Of a DNA stretch of 64,000 nucleotides, positions 43,516 to 54,147 are shown piece by piece. The notes under the pieces are model-generated. The model had not been told where the DNA came from, ran no database searches, and was given only the letters and a program-made list of their open reading frames with translations. Every line of letters starts with the position of its first letter. Positions within the stretch are counted from its first letter, which is position 1. The DNA is from Poecilobothrus nobilitatus (lineage: Eukaryota > Arthropoda > Insecta > Diptera > Dolichopodidae). Location: positions 5,394,001-5,458,000 of the forward strand of contig OX352773.1 in the NCBI GenBank assembly GCA_947095535.1, given 5' to 3'. The translations under genes and the position numbers were made by a program.

Positions 43516-45973
43516 ATGGGTGACATTAAAATATTTATTTTATTATTAATATCAACTTCTTGCTATTGCAATTCAGTAGATCGATCCAAATATCGTAATT
43601 TAGAAAGTAATGGAAATAATAACGGTAAGAAAAATAAAAAAAATTTAATCCTTAATTAACTTTTTTCTAAAATTTGTTGTAAATATAGATCATGGTGATT
43701 CAGAAGAAGACAGAGGTAAAACACTTTGGTTAGAAGCTTTAATAAAAGATGATGACGAACATGAAAATGAGGAAAAAGTTTCTGATAGAGATATTTTCAC
43801 ACATCAACATAAGCCAACGCATCATGAATTCAACCCATACAGTCCACCACCGAAGGAATATAAACACCCTCCAATAAATTATGTTAAACCTGAACCAATT
43901 TATCAACCAATTGATATGAAGAACCACGAACATGGTTATAAAAAAGAATCAAAAATACAATTACTGCTACCACATCTAAAAAAGAAATTACATAAACTAG
44001 AATCAAAAAAACCATATTATGGTTTACATGAATTCTCCTATGATAATGTTGATGAAAAATTTCAAAAACCAGAAGCAGCAAAACCATATTATGGTATAAA
44101 TGAATTCTCTTATGATAATGTTGGGGGAAAAAATAAAAAACCAGAACCAGCAAAACCATATTATGGCATAAATGAATTCTCCTATGATAATGTTGATGAA
44201 AAAAATAAAAAACCAGATTCTGGTATAAATGAATTCTCCTATGATAATATTGATGAAAAAATTAAAAAACCAGAAGCACCAAAACCATATTATGGTATAA
44301 ATGAATTCACCTATGATAATGTTGATGAAAAAGTTAAAAAACCAAAAGCACCAAGACCATCATATTTAGGTATAAATGAATTCTCCTATGATAATGTTGA
44401 TGAAAAAATTAAAAAACCAGAATCAACACCAAAACCATATTATGAGGTAGATGAATTATCCTATGATAATGTCGGTGATGATTATTATAAACCAAAAAGT
44501 TCATTCATTCCAGCAGAGCACACCATTTCAATTGAAGATATCAAAAATGATTATCCAGAGAAGGATACACTAATATTGGTAGTAAAGATTCCAAAAATTC
44601 CAAATTTGACCAAACGTGATAAAATTCAATTACCACCGTTAACAGTGGATCTTAGTAGAGAAAAATGGGGCGATTCCTTAAAAACAATTTTTAGAAAAAC
44701 TACAACAACCACAACAACAACAACGCCCGCACCATCAACAACACCTACATCAATAATTCACGAACTAAAAAAACCAATTGAAATTACAATTAATTACGTT
44801 CCTAAAGATGCTCTAAAGGAGAAATTGATTCCACCAACAAAGGACCACCTTCGTCATTACAGCAAACTAGAAGAGCCTATCATTGAAAAGGCACCAGTAC
44901 GATATGCTGATCCTCATAACTCTCAATTAAATATTGAAAAAACACCAGTGCGATATGCTGATCTTCATAACACTTATTTAAATATTGAAAAGACACCAGT
45001 ACGATATGTTGATCATGATAACAGCTATTTAAATATTGGTGAAAAACCAATACTTCTTGCAGATCCTCATACCGAATATTTAGATATTGGCGAAGAACCT
45101 ATGCTTCTTGTTGACTATCCGATTCATGGTAACTATCATGGTAACTATTGGAGTAGAAAAAGGAGAAACACAGATGCAATTAGTACTGTCGATACCAGCA
45201 ACTCAACTGAAAGTGATGAAAAAATAGAAAAAACTAGTCCTAGAAGTACATACAGAGGGGAATTACCACCACTTGAATTTCCAAAAATGAAAAAATACAA
45301 AGGCATTCGCGTAGAACAGAGCCCTGTTGAAAGAGATGTACCATTATATTTTCCAGAAACTGATGATAAAGTATTAAGTTTAGTGTTTGGAAAACACAGT
45401 GATAGCAAAAAGACAATAAGTCCGACAAAAAGAACGACCACTACCACTAAAACTACTACTGTTCCTTCAGAAGTTTATGTATACGATCAAGATGATAATG
45501 ATAGTTTTGCTCCTCTCATCTTCCCAGATAATGTTAAATTAGTCAGCCAAGATGATGATTATAGAAAATATGCACCACCAACATATTTCCCAGAAACTGA
45601 AGCTGATGTTGATTATAAATTTGAAATTCGGCCATTTCAAAAATCTATTTATGATCGTCTAATGAGGAAAACATCACCTGAACCAGTTATAATACAAGAA
45701 GTAAATTCTGATCAAAATGTTAAAACACCAATTGTAACGACAAATGATGAAAATTTAATTGATGTACCTGATAAAATTGCTTATGAAGATGATAATGATG
45801 ACGATAAAGATGATAATTTTCAAGAAGTTAAACCACCATTATATTTTCCAGAAACCGAAGAAGAATTAAGAGCTTTTAATGAACTTTATAATAGGGGTAG
45901 AACCAGTGGTCATAGAAAATTAAAAATGTATGAAAAAAAGCAATCGCATATAAATAAGCAACATTCAGAATAA
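43516..45973 (+). CDS. Large secreted repetitive protein with a furin-type site (two exons)
   Basis: Exons 43,516-43,624 and 43,689-45,973 flank a 64-bp GT-AG intron in phase 1 and give 797 aa. The start is the first ATG after the promoter, in CACAATGGG context. Residues 1-20 form a signal peptide (hydrophobic core IFILLLIS). Residues about 144-307 are seven copies of a ~24-aa unit with core GINEFSYDNVDEK and linkers such as KKPEAPKPYY; the fourth lacks most of its linker. A second repeat of about 17 aa (core EKTPVRYAD) occupies roughly 44,884-45,125. Two Thr runs resemble mucin O-glycosylation segments. RKRR (526-529) is a likely furin site; after it come five PxxFP motifs, three of them YFPET. 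The protein is acidic, low-complexity and has no membrane segment. I do not recognise the family. An extracellular matrix, cuticle, eggshell or secretion protein is possible, but that is inference. Confidence 0.85.
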
Positions 45974-46046
45974 ATAATATAATATATATTAATAATATCT
46001 TAAAACTTATAAATATATATGTAGATAAAATTTAATTTGATAAAAA

Positions 46047-46052
46047 AATAAA
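46047..46052 (+). terminator. Candidate polyadenylation signal
   Basis: AATAAA lies about 74 bp after the stop of the 43,516 gene. In such AT-rich DNA the motif is common, so this is only a candidate. Confidence 0.4.
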
Positions 46053-47974
46053 TTGTATAGATAAATAATATATAAATAATATTAAAAAGGAATTTAAAAA
46101 AGCAAAAAAAAAAATAATAAAAACAAATGTAAAATCCAAAAAAAAAAAAAAATAAAAAACGTAATAAAAATTTCTTTTATATTTTTCTTTAAATATTGTA
46201 TCCTTAAATTTTCAGAATATTGTATTTGACATATTCCCCACCACAGTTCAGATCTTACTTACTTTTTGATTCAACTGTCAATTTTATAATTTTTGGGTTT
46301 TTTTACTTTTCAAATGGACAGTTTTTGCAATGTCATTGAAATGTCATCACATTTCAAATTACTAAGTACATATGAAAGAAAATGTCGTATATAAAAATAT
46401 ATAAATAATTTTACATCTTTAGACTTTTTTTTTCCACCACCTCCCTAGAACGTCTTATAAAATAACCTAAAAACAAAAAATATAAACAAATCAAAAGCAC
46501 GTGTGCTGCCGGTTAAGTGACCTTAATAGGCCTTGTAAATTTGTATACAAAAAGAAAATTTAATCAAACATTAAATTGAATTAAAAAAAAATTATTGTTT
46601 TCGTTTTATTTAATTAAATTATCTAAACAATTCATGTATCGATAAACTTTTTTTTTTTTTTTTTAATTCAGACCTTAGAATTTAATATAACTATTTAATA
46701 TTATCAGAGACATTAATTTATTTTATTTATAGAGACATCATAGAACATATTATTTTATAAAAAAAATTAAGAATATTTTATCCAAAATTTTATTCAAAGA
46801 CTTTTGGTTCATATGAACCTACATACAGGCATACATACATAAATTTATTTCAATGTCATCTTTTATAATAAAAAAAAATAATTTTATGAAAATTTACAAA
46901 TAAATTTAATATAATATAATGAATAAATAAAAGCAATCAAATAATAAATATAAATTAAATTGAATATTAGAATTGTATCTAATAAAATATTATAAAGATT
47001 TATTTTCATTTATTTTTTTGTTTTTAAAAAACTGACGTTATTTTTTTTCCAGACAATGTCAGAAAAATGAACTTTGTATTGTACGTAAAATGTTCTGATT
47101 AATTTTAAAGAATGAAGGGCCGAAAAAAAAAAAAAAATAAAAATATAAAATTGGAACAGCAATAAAACTATGTACATACATACATACATACATAATATTC
47201 AATAAATATACATGTTTTTACTTAAATAATTTTTTTTTTTCCTTTGTATAATAACCTTTATGTATAAAAATTTTAATAATCAAATTTTTCTTCTATAGAT
47301 AATTTCATTAATTAATTGTTTAATAATAATATTGTAATATTATTTTTTTTTATTTTTTATATTTATTCGTTTAGAAATTTTTTTTTTTTTTTTTTTGATA
47401 AATGTTTAGATTCGTTAAGAAAAACTTAAAGAGATCTATAGATTCTTTGATCATTACAGCTATAATATTATTATTTTTTGTTTTTATTTCTATAGAATTT
47501 TACTTCATTTTTAAGGAACATTTTTAAGGAAAATCGAAAAAACCTTACATTTTATAAATTTTTGCACAATGAAAAAATACAAAGGTAATTTATACTATTC
47601 CTACAATTTACGAAGAGTATTTTATTTTATGACTTTTGGCCAGACATGATGCAATAAAATAACAATACATATCTAATAAAGATAAACATATGTATAAACG
47701 TTAGATAAACCTGTCGATTTATAATAATGCATGCTACTTCAACATGTGTTTAACTAGTAAAGCAAATTCCTATTTAAATTATTTTGTTTTATTTCATGTT
47801 TACTTTCGTTCTGGGATGAACAACACACATTTTGGTAAAGTTTTCATTTAAATATTCTAAGAAAAATTAATAATTTTATTTTTCAACAAAAAAAAAATTT
47901 TTTTTCACTAAATTTTTAACTTAAAACTTAAAAGTTTTACGATTTTAGTAGTTTTAAAAAACTTTTAATTTTTC
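46053..47974. other. AT-rich intergenic stretch between convergent genes
   Basis: No gene is supported. A TACA microsatellite lies at about 47,173-47,193, with several poly(T) and poly(A) runs. Confidence 0.55.
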
Positions 47975-48245
47975 CTGACCATTTGCCTCTCTACAGCAAA
48001 AGTTAAAGAAATGAAATTTTGAAATTGATAGGTCTCTCTAATGTTATATTGCAAAAAATTAATGCTGTGGAAAATAACTTTTTCATGTAGCCCCATTCAT
48101 AACGAATACACAGCCTTTCGAAATTGAAAAAAATCCTATTTTCAAAACTGTATATTGCCAGATTCTGCTTAACATTTTTTCAATCTAAAAAGCGCAAATA
48201 ACAGGACATTTTTTAGAAACTGTTTTATAAAAACTGTAAAAATTG
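47975..48245 (-). repeat. Dispersed repeat family R2, partial reverse copy
   Basis: Read on the minus strand it contains GATTGAAAAAATGTTAAGCA, a nearly identical match to GATTGAAAAAATGTTGAGCA at 15,351-15,370. It continues with the same order of blocks (AAATAGG, the GGCTGT string, a TACATGAAAAAGTT block) as 15,395-15,480. Only the third module of the larger copy is represented. Confidence 0.65.
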
Positions 48246-48341
48246 TTTTTCCTCCCTCCCTTTTTCCTCCCTCCTGCCCCTGTTTTTGAACTTATAGTGT
48301 TTTCTTTAATAATTTTAACTTTCATTGTTAATTACAGGGGT

Positions 48342-48556
48342 TTTTTTTTATTTTTTTATTACATTTCTCTGCCACATAAATGTGGACAGGAAATTACACA
48401 GCCTTTCCTGTTCAGGCGTGGCTGTAAATGTTTTATGAGGGAATAACTCTTACGACGTATGTGGGATTTGAACCCACACTCCCTCGGTGTTTATCCTACC
48501 TATTGGGTAAGAGCGTATCTTATACGCTCTTACCCAATAGGTCACCGAGGCCCCAT
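48342..48556 (-). mobile_element. tRNA-derived SINE with 11-bp TSD and a hairpin head
   Basis: ATTACAGGGGT is exactly duplicated at 48,331-48,341 and 48,557-48,567. Between them, on the minus strand, are a tRNA-like head beginning GGGGCCTCGGTGACC, an A-box-like TGACCTATTGGG (48,544-48,533), a B-box-like GGTTCAAATCC (48,474-48,464), a unique body and an A-rich tail (T runs at 48,342-48,358). This is the classic layout of an RNA-polymerase-III SINE moved by LINE machinery. The head contains a perfect 21-bp inverted repeat (48,498-48,518 with 48,522-48,542, 3-base loop), extended by an outer 8-bp pairing (48,482-48,489 with 48,543-48,550). It is not a functional tRNA. Confidence 0.88.
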
Positions 48557-48567
48557 ATTACAGGGGT

Positions 48568-49678
48568 AACGCAATGCTTAATGGGATTAGTATTTTTCAA
48601 GCGAAATTACATAATCTAAACTTTTAATATTATATTAGAACCAAAAAAAGAAAAAACCAACAATGAAAACTGAAAAACTGATTGATATAATTATATTAAG
48701 CTGCCTTTTATAACCATTTTAGACCATTTTAGTTAATTATGATTCTAATGTGTGCACTATATTTTTCGTTCGCCTGTTTTTGTGTATAGAAATAAACTTT
48801 GTAGCTTTCGAACAAACAAGCATACCACATATAATTCGCCATAGGAAAAAAAATTCTTTTCAGAGTCAAACCCCATAATATGCACCTTTATTTTTTGAAA
48901 AGTAAAGCAGTATACTCACCATTTTTTAGTAAAAAAAACTTCAAAAAGTTCAAAAGTTTGATAAACAAAAGCGATATAAAAAGCAATATAAAGCAGCTTA
49001 GTGAATATAGTTTTTCGCATATCTCGAGCTCAGCACAATCTATCGGAACGAAACATAACTAAAATGCTGCATACAGACAAAATTAACATATATGTTTAAA
49101 ATATGGTGTAAATATTCAGTGGATACGAAAATATTAATATAGAAGCGATATTAAATTTATTTTTTACATTACAATTTAAAGTTTTCGATATTTTTTGTTT
49201 CTAAGTTTTTTGCTTCATAACATTTTGATTTAATTTAACTTTTATAAAAATTTTATTATATAAATTAATCTGTGATTTTTTGAATGTATAAAAAAATTGA
49301 CACAGATTTTCCTGTAAAAAAAAAAAAAACAAATAATTTCGAAATTAGATTGTATAAATAATTAGATATGAAACAAATTTTCTCCGTTATACTCCATTAT
49401 AAAAAGGTTACCGATGATCTTTAAATTTCTTCTAAACAGCTAAATAACATGCTGCCAATTATATTGTCAATTAATTGACGATAATTTGAGTTAATAATAT
49501 TTAATTTGGGAACAATTAATCCATGTTTATAATGGCACATACACCTAAATTCAGAAAGATTAAAAATACATTTAGTGTAAAATTGGCAGTTAATGGAAAT
49601 AAAGCCCAATAATTTAAAAATTTAGAAAATTCTTAATAAGAGAAATAAAAAAACAATCATTTTTTTAAATAAATTTTA
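48568..49678. other. AT-rich intergenic stretch
   Basis: No gene is supported between the SINE and the 3' end of the minus-strand secreted gene. Confidence 0.55.
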
Positions 49679-49684
49679 TTTATT
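49679..49684 (-). terminator. Candidate polyadenylation signal
   Basis: AATAAA on the minus strand lies about 100 bp after the stop of the 52,822 gene, with a second overlapping copy. It is a candidate only, given the base composition. Confidence 0.4.
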
Positions 49685-49781
49685 AACCTTAAACCACTTA
49701 AACTACACTAATATAAATAAGTTTTTTTTTTTTACATTTTTCAAAATTCTAATCTACAAAAATTTTTCATATATTTTTTTT

Positions 49782-52700
49782 TCAATTAAAATTAAAATCA
49801 CTAAAATCTAAAACATTTTTAGGTCTTGGTTTTTCTAATAATTTTTTTATAATTGGATTTATTGTTTGATCCTTTGTACGTTTTGCTTCTTCTACAATTA
49901 ATGGCCATATATTTTTAAATATTTTCGATAATACATACTCTTCTTCTGCAATTATAATACCTTTTCTATAATTATCAATAATAATTGGTATTAAATCAAT
50001 ATAAAAATCATTATCAATACTATTAATTATTTCTTCAATATCTTCTGGTATTTCATTTTCTGTTTGAATCAGATTTTTTTCTTTGTTTTGTTTTTGTTCA
50101 AAAATTGATTTTATAGTTGTTATATCAACATTATGTTGAAAAATTTCATTTGAAATAGGAATCATTGAAGTTTCTTTAACAATCAAATTATTTTCTGTCG
50201 ATATATTATCAGATTCTTGTTCTTCAATAGAGTTACCCATAATATTTGTAGTTTCAATTTTGTCTATTTTATGATGCTGATCTTCAATTGAAATATTATT
50301 TAATTGATTGTCTTCTTCACTTATTGAATTACTATTAGGTTCTATATCTTTATTTTCATAAAATTGATTTTCTAATATTGTTGGAAAATAATCATAATGA
50401 TATTGTAAAAATTTTGTTTTTCCAGTACGTTTTTTTTCATTTGAAGTTTTTATTTTATTCTCCACTTTGATTTGAATTTTTTCAACTGATAATGGAGTTA
50501 AGGTTGTGGTATAAATTTCAGATGTTAAAATTGCTGATTCTGTAGTAGTTTTTGTAGAAATATTCTCAACTTCAGAAGATATTTCCAATTCTTCATTTTT
50601 TATATCAAATATTAATTGTTCATGTGGTTCAGTGATTTCTTTGACAATATTATCTTCAGTAGTAGTTTCATCTTCAATATTTTGGTATTCAGTGGTAGTA
50701 TATTGAACATCCATATTGTCAGATTGGTTTGTAACAAAATCCATACTTGGAATTGTCACTGTTATTTCTTTTTCTATCAAATAATTTTCTTTTGTTTGTA
50801 AACTTCTTAATTCACTTTCAGGTGTAACTGTTGTTGAGTCGATTTCATCATGTTTTACATCTAATCCGTATTGAGTTGTTTCTTCTTGGCCGATTTTATT
50901 ATTTTTGTCTTCATCTATATTTTCGTTATTTAAATCAAGGAAATTATCAAGAAACCGCATTGTGTCTTCATCAGTATTAGATGTAATTTCTGTTTCTTTA
51001 TCTTTGTCTAAAATTTCTGAATAATGAATTGTTGGGCTTTCTTTAGTAGTTGTTGGTATTGATGTTGTTACTATAATTTCATCATAGATTTTATTTGTTG
51101 AATTTTCCACAATTTTATCAAAATTATTATCAAATAAAGTTCTGGTTTCATCAATTAATAATGTACCTAGATCTTCAAAATCATTTGTCAGAGGCAAATG
51201 GCTATTAGTGGAAACTGTTGTAAAATCATAGTCATATTCAATATTTGTTGTGGGTTCTTCTTCTGTTTGATTGATTTTTTCGGAATTTTCAGTATTTTTT
51301 ATTTGATTTTCTTCTAAAGTATCATTTGTTAAACTTATACTTTCTTCCGATTCAATATCTTCTTTTTTGCTTATTTCTTTTTCTATAAAATTTTTAACAT
51401 CTTTTAAAATATATGTAGTTATTGTTTTTTCAAAATCGCTTGAATCTGTTGTATTTATCATTTTCAAATCTTTATTTAAAATATTTTTTTTAATTGTTTC
51501 ATTTAACTTTGGTATTTTCTCATGGTCTTGTATTTCTTCATTTAATTTTGAACTTAAATTAAAGTAGCCTTCATTATTATCAAAAATATGACTATCATTT
51601 TTATCTGTTTTAGTTTCAGTGTCCAACTTTCTAAATTGATTATCTTCTTCCGAAATTGTTTCAAGATCATTTTCAAGATCATTTTCTTTTAAAGTTCTAA
51701 CATCAAAATCAGTTTTCCAATCGATCAAACCAATACCTAAAGGATTGGAATTTTTATTTTCTTTGTGTTCATCTATTTTGGTAAATACGTTAGATAATTC
51801 ATCACCTTTTAGAGTTATCTCTTTTTCTTCAATATTTAATGGGGTTTCTTTAGTAATTTTATTCTTTTCCACAGAATTTTTTATTGGATTTAAATAATTC
51901 CAAGTGTTATAGTTTTGTTTAATTGGTGATTCTGTACTAATTTTTTGTATTCTTTTTGTTAAAACTTCCTTTTGATTTTTTTTAATTGAATTATTCAAAT
52001 CATATAAAGTATCGGTCTTCTTTTCTTTTAATTTTACATCACTCAAATCTATAAACCAAACATTTAAATCATCTCCAACATTCAAATATTTGGAAATTTT
52101 ATCAGGAATGTCATTATCATTTCTTATAATTTGTAAAGAATCAATTTCAACTTCAGGAATATCCAAATCATCCACATATTTAAATTCGGAATTTACTAAA
52201 TATAAATTGTCTGATTCATCTTTTTCTTTTTCTTCACTTTTATCAACAATAATATGATCAATTTCAATCCAACCATAATATTCAGACGGAGTTGGTCCGT
52301 CCTTATTTTTATTATTTTTGTTATTTCTAAGCAAAATTACTTCTTCAATATATGAAACTGGTTTCGATATAATGAAATTTTGTGGAGGTTTCAGTTGTTT
52401 TTTAGGTGAGTTTTTATTTTGATAACTCGTAGTTGGTGGATTCAATTTATGCCCAAAATTTTGTTTTGGTTGTTGAATTTTCACTGGATTATTTATAAAA
52501 ATTTCTGTAAATAAATAATATTTATTTAATTTTTTCATAATAAGTAATCATTCGTTAATAAGTAAAAAAAATTTAAATATTTACCAGTTGTGGGATTTTT
52601 ACCAAAATTATTATAATAAGGATAACTTTGAATATGTTCTGTATCATAATAATTTTCAAAATTGTAATCGTTAATACCATCTTCGTAATCATAAAACCAA

Positions 52701-52822
52701 TTGTTTGAATATTGTATCGTTGGATATAAATTTGGATACCAATTATATGTATTAAATGTTGAAAAACATTTTTTAATTAATAATAAAATTATTATTATTA
52801 AAAATATATTTAAATTTTTCAT
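49782..52822 (-). CDS. Large acidic Thr/Glu/Asn-rich secreted protein (two exons)
   Basis: Exons are 52,822-52,585 and 52,504-49,782. They are joined across an 80-bp GT-AG intron in phase 1, giving 986 aa. An in-frame ATG inside the intron (52,538) could mislead a predictor, but the spliced form supplies the signal peptide. Residues 1-21 are hydrophobic (IFLIIIILLLI) with likely cleavage after CFS. Residues about 22-80 are rich in Tyr, Asn and Trp. The long middle is acidic and low-complexity, dense in Glu, Asp, Asn, Ile and Thr, with many TTT/TTE clusters that could be O-glycosylated. The last ~80 residues look more ordered and helical (around AEEEYVLSKIFKNIWPLIVE). No family is recognised. 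It converges on the secreted gene at 43,516 and has the same exon-intron plan, suggesting related origin or shared expression, but repeats are not shared. Exon structure is well supported; function is unknown. Confidence 0.85.
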
Positions 52823-52841
52823 TATATCAACGGTATTATTT

Positions 52842-52869
52842 TGATAAATTATTATAAGTTTTATATATA
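52842..52869 (-). promoter_or_regulatory. TATA box and possible initiator of the 52,822 gene
   Basis: On the minus strand TATATATAAAA occupies 52,869-52,859, and a TCAAAA initiator-like site lies at 52,844-52,839. Transcription starting near 52,842 would give a leader of about 20 nt, as in the convergent gene. Confidence 0.5.
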
Positions 52870-53919
52870 AGGCACTCGAAATAACAAATGATTCGTTTTT
52901 CTTAAATAGTTATCCTTTTTATAAAGGATTTTCGAATTTTTGTAACTTCTTTTATTTCAGGTAATTATATTATAAGTATTTTAAGTATTTTTTTTTTACC
53001 TCTGAATCAGTCTAAAAATAACTAATAGGTTCAATTCAATTGCAGGTACTGAGATAACTTTGTAAATATTAAATATACGTGCATATGGCTACAATATTTC
53101 TGGATTTTTTTTTTCTTTGTTTATCTATTTTATTCAATAAGGTGTTTCCAAAATTTTCAAGTAATAAACTAATTACATGTCTTAAATATTTCATTTTTAA
53201 ATAAACAAAAATTAAAAATATATTTTTTTCTTGTTAATTGAAAATGTTTTTTTTACAAGTAATAAAAATAATTGATGCACAAAAATTTTAAATTCAACGA
53301 TTATCTCTGGAATTTTTTTTTCAAAAATCTAATTTAATATATATATGTATATATTTAAGACTAATATATATATATATAACTTTAAGCTTCTTGAAAATTT
53401 TGTTATTTTATTAGTAATTTAATATGTAATTCATAAATTTTTTACCAATAATTGAAGGTTTCAGTTCACCTTTAACTGTACATCCTGTAATTTATGAAAA
53501 TCCTCAAATAAATCTTATAAAAAATATTTTTCTTTTGTTTAGAAGTTTTAACTTGGTTTATAAGATGGAAATTTTCTGTAAGAGGAAGAGGATAAGTATG
53601 TAAATTAAAAGTATTTACTTTGATTCATAAAAGTCAATTTAGTAGCAAAAAAGTAGTTCACGATGTTTCTTTTGCAGAAATTGTATTTTATATATTATGT
53701 ACTGGTATGATGTTCTCTTAACGTTCAATTACTCAATTGATAATATATTATTTTAGAAAATAAGAAAAATTAAAAAAAAATATAATTAAATATAATATGG
53801 AATAGGTTTTCTATTTCAATTTACTTTCTTAAATCTGATAGATGTAATGAATTTAGGCTTAGTATAGGAAATACTTTGTTTTTATTAAAAACTAATTCCT
53901 TGTGCACAAACATTTGGTC
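52870..53919. other. AT-rich noncoding stretch
   Basis: No gene is supported. TATA-type microsatellites lie near 53,338-53,378. Confidence 0.55.
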
Positions 53920-54147
53920 TTGCCTTCAATTATTACCTCGTGCAAGAAGGTGTTATATACTACTACTGCATGTTGTAACTGTTGATTGCTATCGTCATTG
54001 GCTATCCTTTACTATCCATACTCCGTAGCCAATACATTTAATTGTGCATACTCCGTAACCAATACACAGATTTAGTTAGTAAAAATCTGAAACTACCAAG
54101 GGAATATACTCTTGGTGGCTTTGGAAGACTCTCACCTCCCTTAAAGG
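53920..54147 (+). repeat. Dispersed repeat family R1, copy 3 (diverged)
   Basis: The copy starts TTGCCTTCAATTATTACCTC like copy 1 and keeps GGTGTTATATACTACTACT, TTAGTTAGTAAAAATCTGA, ACTACCAAGG and CTCACCTCCCTTA. A 20-bp block, CATACTCCGTAGCCAATACA, is repeated with one difference at 54,017-54,036 and 54,048-54,067, a local duplication absent from the other copies. It lacks a long A tail and looks oldest of the three. Confidence 0.65.

Noticed and set aside
43739..44159. Open frames antisense to the 43,516 gene (also 45,145-45,447)
   Set aside because: They mirror the repetitive codons of the plus-strand gene, which has a promoter, signal peptide and consistent splicing.
48440..48556. A functional tRNA gene on the minus strand
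   Set aside because: A- and B-box-like motifs are present, but there is no cloverleaf; an A tail and a target duplication identify a SINE.
50616..51567. Plus-strand open frames within the 52,822 gene
   Set aside because: They are shadows of Glu/Asn/Thr-rich minus-strand codons, with hydrophobic nonsense composition.
49782..52538. Intronless 918-aa model starting at the ATG at 52,538
   Set aside because: That start lies inside the 80-bp intron. The spliced form keeps frame and gains a signal peptide and TATA promoter.
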